A DNA stretch of 42,607 bases. Source: a bacterium. Lineage in GTDB: Bacteria; SZUA-79; Acidulodesulfobacterales; Acidulodesulfobacteraceae. The stretch's first letter is position 1. Every line of letters begins with the position of its first letter. The stretch covers positions 1-42,607 of the forward strand of contig JAJYWW010000178.1 of assembly GCA_021791295.1 (NCBI GenBank), read 5' to 3'. The notes under the pieces are model-generated. The model was given only the letters and a program-made list of their open reading frames with translations, was not told the DNA's origin and made no database searches. This document shows, in pieces, positions 1-6,490 of this stretch. A program made the translations under genes and the position numbers.

Positions 1-111
1 AGGATATTGCCATATTCCGGCAATAAGCTGAATCTCGGAAGATGGGAAGGAATTTTCCTTTGCGAATTCGACGGTCCGAGACAGAGAAATATAAATATAA
101 TTTTAATTTAA
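1..111 (+). CDS. YjbQ family protein, C-terminal end (partial)
   Basis: Frame 1 is open from the window edge to a TAA at 109-111. It gives 36 residues that look like the C-terminus of the YjbQ/UPF0047 family: an LPYSGNKLNLGRWEGIFLCE-like strand pair followed by FDGPRQR and a hydrophobic tail. Family members usually end in G-T-W-Q-G-I-Y-L-x-E-x-D-x-P-R-x-R and a short beta strand. Some members have weak thiamine-phosphate synthase activity, but the physiological role is unsettled. The 5' part lies outside the window. The stop is only 5 bases from the stop of the convergent molybdoenzyme gene. The call rests on a short C-terminal match. Confidence 0.7.
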   Translation, partial: RILPYSGNKLNLGRWEGIFLCEFDGPRQRNINIILI

Positions 112-116
112 TTTCT

Positions 117-665
117 CTATGCGTATCTTTCTTCTTTAAACGGGTCTGCGCCGTTGGAATAGCCTCTTTGTTCCCAGTATCCAAGCTGTTCTTTATCTAA
201 AAAGGTAACCGTTTTTACCCATTTTGCGCTTTTATATGCATATTTATCGGGAATAACAAGGCGGACGGGGAAACCGTGTTCCGGAGTTAAAATTTGCCCT
301 GCATATTTTAACGCGAATATCGAGTTGTCCTTGAGAAGAAAGTCGATATCCACGTTTGTATTATAACCGTCGTAAGAACCTATCAAAACATATTTTGCAT
401 CTTTAAGGGGTTTAACTAAAGCGGCGAGCTTCTTAGACAAAACGCCCTCCCATTCCGCCGATTCTTTAGTCCAGCCGGTAACGCAATGAAAGTCGTCGGT
501 TACTTTATCGTTACCGATTTTTACGATATCTTCGTAAGTGAAAACAGCCGGATTTTCGACTAATCCTTTTATCGTAAGCCTGTAGTCGTCGATGTCTACG
601 TCCGGAATATATCCTAAATCAAGCTGAATCAGGTCATCTACTTTTTTCTGGTTTGGCGGTATCAT
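117..665 (-). CDS. Sulfite-oxidase-fold molybdopterin oxidoreductase (stand-alone catalytic domain)
   Basis: 182 aa. The protein matches the oxidoreductase molybdopterin-binding domain of the sulfite oxidase/MsrP superfamily. Supporting features are a start region where strand and family motifs begin almost at once (IPPNQ, YRLTIKGLVENP), the Mo-ligand segment DFHCVTGW with the presumed ligand Cys61, the W-EGV motif near residue 72, and the C-terminal block HGFPVRLVIP...AKWVKTVTF. There is no Tat or Sec signal, no heme domain and no dimerisation domain, so it is probably a small cytoplasmic enzyme, unlike periplasmic MsrP (about 300 aa, Tat-exported). It is the last gene of a four-gene minus-strand run, 12 bases after the isochorismatase-fold gene. 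The substrate cannot be deduced. Confidence 0.85.
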   Translation of the reverse strand: MIPPNQKKVDDLIQLDLGYIPDVDIDDYRLTIKGLVENPAVFTYEDIVKIGNDKVTDDFHCVTGWTKESAEWEGVLSKKLAALVKPLKDAKYVLIGSYDGYNTNVDIDFLLKDNSIFALKYAGQILTPEHGFPVRLVIPDKYAYKSAKWVKTVTFLDKEQLGYWEQRGYSNGADPFKEERYA

Positions 666-677
666 ACTAGTTTTATT

Positions 678-1307
678 TTAATTAAGAATATTTTCGACGA
701 TAGTTTTAGAATTTTCGCATATAAACATTTTTTTCATATTTTCTAAAGACCTGCCGTGCGCCTCTTTATCCATAGAAGATACGCAGTTTTCTGCAATTAT
801 GGGATAAAATCCGCGGTTTGCGGCGTCTCTTGCTGAAGATTCGACTCCTATTTCCGTAGCTATTCCGGTAAAAATCAGAGTATTTATGTTCCTGTTTTTC
901 ATCATCTGCTCGAAATAAGTTCCGATAAATATGCTTGCTGTAGGCTTCTCAAGCAGTATGTCGCCCTCTTGCGGCGCTATATCTTCGAGAATATTTCTGT
1001 CGCTTGAACCCTTTGCCATAAAATCGGGAAGTTTTGCGGGATCGTCAACGCCGAAACGCCTCATCATAGCATAATACGACCACGAAGACCTGAACTCTTT
1101 TGCCGCCGGTGTTATAAGGGTATATACGACTGGAATTTTACCCCTTAAGGCATTTATTAAATATTTAATATCGGAAACAAATTCAGTTTTATTATATATT
1201 CTGGAAACCAAGCCGTTTTGAACGTCCCACACTACAAGGCACGAGCGTTCCGGATTCAATATTTCTTTTAAGTTTTCATAGATTTCAATGCCGTTTGCTT
1301 TTTTCAT
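678..1307 (-). CDS. Isochorismatase-fold hydrolase lacking the catalytic cysteine
   Basis: 209 aa, a full-length isochorismatase-like domain. Asp28 (VVWDVQNG) and Lys121 (LLEKPTASIF) occupy the usual catalytic positions. The third position, normally Cys in nicotinamidases and related amidases (GVATDxCVESTARDA), is Gly154 here (GIATEIGVESSARDA). Glycine at this site is known in true isochorismatases such as EntB and PhzD, which use acid/base chemistry without a nucleophile. No siderophore or phenazine genes are nearby, so isochorismate is not a safe substrate guess. The gene is 28 bases after the SDR gene and 12 bases before the molybdoenzyme gene, consistent with an operon. The fold is secure; the reaction is unknown. 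Confidence 0.85.
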   Translation of the reverse strand: MKKANGIEIYENLKEILNPERSCLVVWDVQNGLVSRIYNKTEFVSDIKYLINALRGKIPVVYTLITPAAKEFRSSWSYYAMMRRFGVDDPAKLPDFMAKGSSDRNILEDIAPQEGDILLEKPTASIFIGTYFEQMMKNRNINTLIFTGIATEIGVESSARDAANRGFYPIIAENCVSSMDKEAHGRSLENMKKMFICENSKTIVENILN

Positions 1308-1335
1308 AATACCTCCCCCCTCAAAATAATTAATA

Positions 1336-2169
1336 TTATACTATTTCATAACCGTTTCTATTTATTAATTCTTCGCTAAGCCGCCATAATTTTGTCCTCG
1401 CATCTTTATCGCAAACTATATCGTGCGGTTTTGCTATTTTTGAGTCGCTGAAATATTTTCCGGTTATGTTTTCTACATCTTTAGAGACGGCTAAATAAAC
1501 GGATGTTTTGGCTCCTTCCTTAGGGCTTCTGCCGAAAAAACCTCCGACTGCTCCCCACCCTGCTTTTAAAAGTTTCGTGTTTATGACTCCAGGGTGCAGA
1601 CAGTTTACGGTGATATTTTTATCCTTCAACCTTTCGCTTAACTCGACGGTAAAAAGAATATTACATAATTTAGAAAGGCTGTAAGCTCTGTGTCCGTCAT
1701 ATTTTGCCGGTTTTACGAGATTGTCGAAATCCATTTTAGAAGCGTGCGCCGTCGAACTCACATTGATTATGCGGGCATTTTCTTCTTTTCCGGGTTTGAT
1801 AATCGGAAGAAGATTTAATGTAAGATAAAACATCGAAAGATGATTTATCTGAAAAGTCGCCTCTATTCCTTCCGGAGACAGTATATAATCCTTTAAATAA
1901 ACGCCTGCATTGTTAATTAAAATATCTAAATTTTCATATCTTTTTTTAACTTCTTCCGAAAATCGGTAAACTTCTCGTAAGGACAATAAATCACATGTGA
2001 AGTAGTCTAAATTTTTAGAGCCTGCTGCCGAGGAGATTTCATTTACGGTTTGCCTGCATTTTTCTTCGTTTCTGCCGTGAATAAGTACAAAAAAGCCTTT
2101 TTGCGCCAAAATAACGGCGGTCTGTTTTCCTATGCCGTCCGTAGAACCTGTAATAAGAACGGTTTTCAT
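1336..2169 (-). CDS. Short-chain dehydrogenase/reductase (retinol-dehydrogenase-like SDR)
   Basis: 277 aa classical-type SDR. The N-terminal cofactor motif TGSTDGIG (residues 7-14), the NNAG motif near residue 86, the catalytic Ser in INVSSTAHAS and the YSLSK Tyr/Lys pair near residue 163 are all present, followed by the HPG segment. The residue after the second strand is HGRNEEKC, with an Arg that favours NADP(H). The architecture matches the retinol dehydrogenase/WW-domain oxidoreductase-like SDRs, which act on diverse carbonyls; the substrate is not predictable. Its start overlaps the stop of the upstream LRV gene by 4 bases (2166-2169), which implies translational coupling. Confidence 0.9.
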   Translation of the reverse strand: MKTVLITGSTDGIGKQTAVILAQKGFFVLIHGRNEEKCRQTVNEISSAAGSKNLDYFTCDLLSLREVYRFSEEVKKRYENLDILINNAGVYLKDYILSPEGIEATFQINHLSMFYLTLNLLPIIKPGKEENARIINVSSTAHASKMDFDNLVKPAKYDGHRAYSLSKLCNILFTVELSERLKDKNITVNCLHPGVINTKLLKAGWGAVGGFFGRSPKEGAKTSVYLAVSKDVENITGKYFSDSKIAKPHDIVCDKDARTKLWRLSEELINRNGYEIV

Positions 2170-2684
2170 AACTTCGACGTCCTTTCGGCAACGATATTCC
2201 TGACGCTTTCGCTTTCGTCGTCTTTCATTAAAGGCAGATATTCTTCGGGGATTCTTTTCGATACCGCTTTTCTTACCAATGCTTCTTCGTCTTTAATCAT
2301 ATCTTTTAAATATTCGGGCGACATCCTTTCGGCAACCTTAATTCTTACTATCGGTTCTTTATCATGCATTAAAGAAGGCAGATAAGATTCGTCTATTCTT
2401 TCGGCTACCGCATGCCTTACCCAGAAAGATCTGTCGTTCATCATTTTTGGAAGTTCTTTTGCTTCTATTCTTTTTGCGACTATTAAACGAACTTCTTTAT
2501 ATGGATCGTTTATAAGGGGCGTTAAATTTTCGGCGGATATTCTTGAGGCGACTTTATATCTTACGTTTTCGTCTTTATCTTTTAAAGCGTGAATTAAATA
2601 AGAAGGCTCCGCCATACTTACGGCATTAAAGCGATTTTTGAAATCGCCGTTGTTTAAAATATTTATAAATTCGCTTTCGGTCAT
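2166..2684 (-). CDS. Leucine-rich-repeat-variant (LRV/HEAT-like) repeat protein
   Basis: 172 aa built almost entirely from 24-residue units. A Val-Arg pair recurs at residues 41, 65, 89, 113, 137 and 161, exactly 24 apart. Each is followed by a VAxRI helix and a YLPxLMxDxE-type second helix. This spacing and pattern is that of the leucine-rich repeat variant, an alpha/3-10 superhelix first described in an Azotobacter nif-linked protein. That protein carries a Cys-rich 4Fe-4S segment at its N-terminus, whereas this one contains no cysteine. It is probably a cytoplasmic protein-binding scaffold. It is the first gene of the minus-strand operon and shares a 4-base overlap with the SDR gene. Confidence 0.85.
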   Translation of the reverse strand: MTESEFINILNNGDFKNRFNAVSMAEPSYLIHALKDKDENVRYKVASRISAENLTPLINDPYKEVRLIVAKRIEAKELPKMMNDRSFWVRHAVAERIDESYLPSLMHDKEPIVRIKVAERMSPEYLKDMIKDEEALVRKAVSKRIPEEYLPLMKDDESESVRNIVAERTSKL

Positions 2685-2744
2685 TTTTATGTACGAAGCA
2701 GATAAAAGTTAATAAATTTTAATTTTAATTCACTTTCTTTATTA

Positions 2745-2763
2745 TAATTATATCATACGGTAA
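2745..2763. repeat. 19-bp direct repeat, copy 1, carrying a minus-strand promoter
   Basis: TAATTATATCATACGGTAA occurs here and identically at 3285-3303, exactly 540 bp apart, on either side of the DUF488 gene. Read on the minus strand it contains TGATATAAT (2747-2755), an extended -10 element correctly placed to drive the LRV operon that starts at 2684. The ten bases before each copy are also similar (7 of 10), while the bases after it differ. Confidence 0.75.
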
Positions 2764-2799
2764 TTATTTTTAATATTCGGCAATTTTTATATTTTTTTC

Positions 2800-2808
2800 T
2801 GGTATAAT
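2800..2808 (+). promoter_or_regulatory. Extended -10 promoter for the DUF488 gene
   Basis: TGGTATAAT lies 35 bases before the DUF488 start and has no recognisable -35 element at normal spacing. The -10 element sits in a small inverted repeat (GGTATAA...TTATACC, 2801-2819). GGGAG at 2831-2835 is a reasonable ribosome-binding site. Confidence 0.5.
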
Positions 2809-2842
2809 TTATTTATACCGCGCATATACAGGGAGTAAAATT

Positions 2843-3235
2843 ATGCTGAAAATAAAAAGGATTTACGAAGAACCGTCAGAAAAAGACGGAATGCGAATAC
2901 TTATCGACAGATTATGGCCTAGAGGATTAAGCAAAGAGAAAGCAAAAATAGATTTCTGGTTTAAAGATATAGCGCCGTCAAACGAATTGAGAAAATCGTT
3001 TCACGAAGCGACAATAGATTTTAACGAATTTAAAACAAAATATTTGGAAGAACTTTCTGAATACGACCGCACGCATAATTCGTCAGCCGAACCTAATTCT
3101 GATAATTCGATTGCCGCAATATCACGATTATTAAAAACCGGAGGTAAAGATATAACCTTATTATACGGGCTTAAAGACGAAATAAACAACAACGCCGCTG
3201 TCTTAAAAGAGTTTATATTAAAAAAAAGAAACTAA
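2843..3235 (+). CDS. DUF488 family protein (YeaO-like)
   Basis: 130 aa. The protein has the DUF488 signature: an N-terminal KIKRIYEEPSEKDGMRILIDRLWPRG block, then K-x-DFWFKDIAPSNELRKSFH and a C-terminal LLYGLKDEINNNAAVLKEF helix. The family is small, soluble and of unknown biochemical function. The ATG is preceded by GGGAG at a suitable distance. The middle (residues 76-95, HNSSAEPNSDNSIAAISRLL) looks less conserved than the ends. The gene stands alone, divergent from the LRV operon and convergent with the nitroreductase, and is bracketed by a perfect 19-bp repeat. Confidence 0.85.
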   Translation: MLKIKRIYEEPSEKDGMRILIDRLWPRGLSKEKAKIDFWFKDIAPSNELRKSFHEATIDFNEFKTKYLEELSEYDRTHNSSAEPNSDNSIAAISRLLKTGGKDITLLYGLKDEINNNAAVLKEFILKKRN

Positions 3236-3284
3236 GATTCTGCTTAACGCAATAACTAAAACCGTAAATTATTCTTATTTGTTC

Positions 3285-3303
3285 TAATTATATCATACGG
3301 TAA
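3285..3303. repeat. 19-bp direct repeat, copy 2
   Basis: Identical to 2745-2763. Its minus-strand extended -10 (TGATATAAT, 3287-3295) has no gene of its own downstream. Transcription from it would run antisense through the DUF488 gene and on toward the LRV operon. It lies in the 116-bp gap between the convergent DUF488 and nitroreductase genes. Confidence 0.7.
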
Positions 3304-3351
3304 GGATGTTTGGAAAAAGCGTTGTAATGTCTGCCGCATTTATAAACTTTA

Positions 3352-4008
3352 TCATTCAAAATAGTTTATAACGTCTTCGTTCCTGAAAGTTTTTATTTCG
3401 TTTACCTTGCTTGCTTTTTTGTAGTAACCTAGGGAAATGCCGAGCAGAAATTTTTTATTTTTAGGCAGTTTAAACGCTTTCCTTAAAACGTCGGGGTATG
3501 CGACTAAATAAGCCTGAGGACAAGCGCCCAAACCTAAACCGTGCGCCGCAAGCAAAATGTTCTGCGCTAAAAAACCGCAGTCGAAAACCGACCATAGACC
3601 TAAATTTTCATCCATATATATAAAAATGGCAGTCTGGGAATGAAAAAAAACATAATTGCGAAGTGAAAATTCGGTTCTTTTTTCTTTGTCGTCCCTGTTA
3701 ATGCCTATATATTCAAACCTGTGCCTGCCGGTTTCAAACATATTATCGTTTTGCTTTTCCGGCCAGGAATCGGGAAAAGGATAATCCGGATTAATAGGAG
3801 TACAGTTTTTCGCAAGTTCGTAAAGATTAGTTTTAATAAATTCGGAGGTTTTACCGGTAGAAACCGCTATCTCCCACGGCTGAGAATTTGCCCATGAAGG
3901 AGCCCTCAGCGATAATTTAAGTATTTTGTCTATAATCTCCTTAGGGACGGGCTTGTCTTCAAAATCTCTTTTCGACGTCCTTGAGCCTATAGCTTCAAAT
4001 AGTTCCAT
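3352..4008 (-). CDS. Nitroreductase family FMN-dependent oxidoreductase
   Basis: 218 aa. The N-terminus SRTSKRDFEDKPVP and the motif APSWANSQPWE (near residues 36-46) form the FMN-binding region of nitroreductase-family flavoproteins. GLGACPQAYL near residue 160 and the C-terminal LLGISLGYY strand complete the domain. Such enzymes are homodimers that reduce nitro groups, quinones or flavins with NAD(P)H. The real substrate is unknown. Its ATG shares one base with the stop codon of the upstream binding-protein gene (TAATG arrangement), so the two are probably translationally coupled. Confidence 0.9.
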   Translation of the reverse strand: MELFEAIGSRTSKRDFEDKPVPKEIIDKILKLSLRAPSWANSQPWEIAVSTGKTSEFIKTNLYELAKNCTPINPDYPFPDSWPEKQNDNMFETGRHRFEYIGINRDDKEKRTEFSLRNYVFFHSQTAIFIYMDENLGLWSVFDCGFLAQNILLAAHGLGLGACPQAYLVAYPDVLRKAFKLPKNKKFLLGISLGYYKKASKVNEIKTFRNEDVINYFE

Positions 4009-5279
4009 TAAGATGCCTCCAGCGGGTTTTTAAGTATATAAATTTTTCCGTTTTTGTAGTTAAAAAGATAAAGCGATTTTTTAAATATATTATTTTTTAA
4101 GTTAATTATGCCGCATATGCCCTTAAATTTTTTAATTTTTAAGATCGCATGATAAAATTTTATGCCGCTTACATTTTTATTTTTGGATAAATTAACGATA
4201 CCGGCGGCTTTAATAATTATTCCTCCTATATCGTAACCTTCGGCGCTAAGAATATTTGGGGTTTTTCCATACGTTTGTTTATAAGCCGACGAAAAATTTT
4301 TAACGATTTTATTATCCGCATGTTTAAAAAAACCGTCCGGAAAAATAGAATTTTCCATATAAAAACCGTTTTTCTCTATAAACTTTCTTGAATCTAAAGA
4401 GCTAAGCCCAAATATCGGATACCCCGTAATGTTATAATATACTAACTGCGTTAAAATCAGTTTCATTTTTGAATTTCCGCCTATCACGAAAAGGCCGTCA
4501 AACGGAATATCCGGTTTCGACTTAGTTATGCCGTGCATAAGATCATATTTAGTTATTCCAAGTTCCGCTTTTTCAGCTGCGGATACATGAAGATTATTTA
4601 TACCGTTAAATCTAACTATATTGTTAAAATTATCGAAAAAATCTACGGTGTTTCCCTCGTATGCAGTTTGATTTAATAAATTTATACCGTATTTTTTTGT
4701 AAAATCGTTAATATATTCTAAAATTTTCGGGCCGTAGCCGTAATCGGGATATATAACGGAAACAGATTTTATGCCTTGCTTTTTAGCATATTTGATTTCC
4801 GTTTGAATCTCCTGTTTTAACGTCATGCCGTAGCCGAAAACATAATGCAATAAATCTTTTTTAGCGGCTACCGGGGAGGGAGTAATTACCGGAATTTTAA
4901 ATTCATCAGAATATTTTGCAAAATATTTCAACTGTCCGGCAAAAAGAGGTCCGATTATAGCCGAAACGCCTTTTTTGCTTAAAGATTTAAACAAACCGGA
5001 TATGTTTGTTTTGCCTGCGCTTAACGGCAGGTTGACTATAATGAATTTTACATTAGAGGCTCCGCTTTTCTTTAAACTCAAAAGCATTCCGTTTACAAAC
5101 TGCTTTCCGAAAAAAGCATAACTGCCTTCTACAGGCATTACCAGGGCTATTCTTATAACCGATCCCTGATTTAATGCATTGCCGTCTTTGGCGGCAGCGA
5201 TTTTGCATACATATAACGAAAAGACAAAAATAGTAAAAAAAATTGCGGAACCGAGAAATAAAATTTTTATTCTATTCAT
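4008..5279 (-). CDS. Periplasmic binding protein, type 1 (Leu/Ile/Val- or LpoA-like)
   Basis: 423 aa from the ATG at 5279. A TTG 21 codons upstream (5342) keeps the frame open but would bury the signal peptide. The ATG gives a clean one: NRIK, a hydrophobic stretch to about residue 25, then KIAAA before KDGN. The Cys in LYVC lacks a proper lipobox, so the product is probably soluble and periplasmic. The mature part has the two-lobe type 1 fold: IRIALVMPVEGSYAFFGKQ, GVSAIIGPLFAGQLKYFAKY, IPVITPSPVA, VSVIYPDYGYG and a late NILSAEGYDIGGI helix. This pattern is shared by branched-chain amino-acid receptors and LpoA-type proteins. No permease or ATPase genes accompany it, which leaves the ligand open. 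It is coupled to the nitroreductase gene. Confidence 0.8.
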   Translation of the reverse strand: MNRIKILFLGSAIFFTIFVFSLYVCKIAAAKDGNALNQGSVIRIALVMPVEGSYAFFGKQFVNGMLLSLKKSGASNVKFIIVNLPLSAGKTNISGLFKSLSKKGVSAIIGPLFAGQLKYFAKYSDEFKIPVITPSPVAAKKDLLHYVFGYGMTLKQEIQTEIKYAKKQGIKSVSVIYPDYGYGPKILEYINDFTKKYGINLLNQTAYEGNTVDFFDNFNNIVRFNGINNLHVSAAEKAELGITKYDLMHGITKSKPDIPFDGLFVIGGNSKMKLILTQLVYYNITGYPIFGLSSLDSRKFIEKNGFYMENSIFPDGFFKHADNKIVKNFSSAYKQTYGKTPNILSAEGYDIGGIIIKAAGIVNLSKNKNVSGIKFYHAILKIKKFKGICGIINLKNNIFKKSLYLFNYKNGKIYILKNPLEAS

Positions 5280-5404
5280 GTTGTATTTTGATAACAATTT
5301 AATTATTATTATATTTATACAACTTATCTTTACCGCAGTCAATCCAATTTATTTTAAAAGACTATAAACCGTTTAATTTTTTTGAATTTTATTTTATTAT
5401 TCTT

Positions 5405-6490
5405 ATGAACGCCGAAGATTTCGAATCGTATAAAAATTACAGGATATATATAAATGCAAAACGGGAAGGGCTTATAAAAGAAACGGCCGATAAAAAAAGA
5501 GCTACGGCCGATATCTCTTATTTAAAAAAGTGCGATTTTTATGAAAGGTTAAAAAACGGCGCCGAAAAAGAAATAAATTTATTAGACGAATTAAAAATAA
5601 AACCTTTAAAAACTTCTCGCATTATAAATTACTGTAGCAAACAAAATATTCCACTTTCTTTGCCCGAATTTTTGCATATATACGATCCTGACGGCTTATT
5701 TGAAGATTTTTATGCCGGTACTTCATTGCAAAAACTTAATGAGGGATTATTTTTAACGTCGTCCAGATATGCCGGCGTTAACGTTTTTAAACCGGATTTG
5801 CCTTTAATAAACGAACTTAGCTTATACTGCAAAGATACAGACGGAAACCAAAAATTTTCTTTTATATACATAGGATTGCACGAATCTGCCAATAACGATT
5901 TTATCGAAAAGTTTTCGGATAAATTAAACAAAGATATATTTATTTTAATAATTCAACCCTATTCTCTATTAAAATCGGCATATAAAAATAAACCGAAACA
6001 ATTAAATCTTATAAATCTTAAATTTCCGCAAATTTCGGCTTTAGACCCTTTTGCAAAAAATTCAAAATACGGATTTGCCTTAAGAAACAGCCTCGCTTTT
6101 CATTTATCGCAAGAGATGGCTATACTTTATCTGTCGCATAACAGCTCTCTTGCAAGTTTAATAAAAAAATTTAAAGACGCCGGCAAGAAAGTAAAAATTT
6201 TTCTAGGCGAAGAAAATTACAAAAAAAACATAACTATAACTGCAACTGCGAATGCAAATACCCAAAAAGACGCCGCCGCTTACGGAACGGACGGACTAGA
6301 AGAATATGAAATTATCAACAAATTTATAATGAATTCTTTAACAAAAGAAAATATTACTATTGACAATTTATTGAAACTAAGCAATATTAGATTAAAAGCA
6401 AATGAAAATGAAATTATGAGAGCGCTTTCTATCCTCGAAATAAATTCGGAAATAGAAAGACTGCCTGGAGGAATAATAAAAAAGATATGA
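5405..6490 (+). CDS. dprA: Highly divergent DprA-like protein with C-terminal winged helix
   Basis: 361 aa, with its stop overlapping the topA start (ATGA), the classical dprA-topA arrangement. DprA is a Rossmann-fold protein that loads RecA on incoming single-stranded DNA. Family landmarks are recognisable but eroded. FLTSSRYAG (residues 116-124) sits where VGSRxxSxYG belongs. FIYIGLHESANNDF (153-166) replaces the SGLAxGID block. FALRNSLAFHLS (224-235) matches FPxRNRIIAGLS and keeps Arg227-Asn228. HNSSLASLIKKFKDAGKKVKIFLG matches SGSLxTAxxAxxxGRxVFAVPG. Residues 303-361 form the DprA winged helix (ITIDNLLK...LEINSEIERLPGG). Most phosphate/ssDNA-loop glycines are lost, so DNA binding may be altered. 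No Shine-Dalgarno sequence precedes the ATG. Confidence 0.7.
   Translation: MNAEDFESYKNYRIYINAKREGLIKETADKKRATADISYLKKCDFYERLKNGAEKEINLLDELKIKPLKTSRIINYCSKQNIPLSLPEFLHIYDPDGLFEDFYAGTSLQKLNEGLFLTSSRYAGVNVFKPDLPLINELSLYCKDTDGNQKFSFIYIGLHESANNDFIEKFSDKLNKDIFILIIQPYSLLKSAYKNKPKQLNLINLKFPQISALDPFAKNSKYGFALRNSLAFHLSQEMAILYLSHNSSLASLIKKFKDAGKKVKIFLGEENYKKNITITATANANTQKDAAAYGTDGLEEYEIINKFIMNSLTKENITIDNLLKLSNIRLKANENEIMRALSILEINSEIERLPGGIIKKI

Noticed and set aside
2801..2819. Inverted repeat GGTATAA...TTATACC as an operator
   Set aside because: It is short, AT-rich and mostly made of the -10 hexamer itself, so it may arise by chance.
5280..5342. N-terminal extension of the periplasmic binding protein from a TTG
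   Set aside because: The extension would place 21 polar and hydrophobic residues before a complete signal peptide; the internal ATG at 5279 gives a standard export signal.
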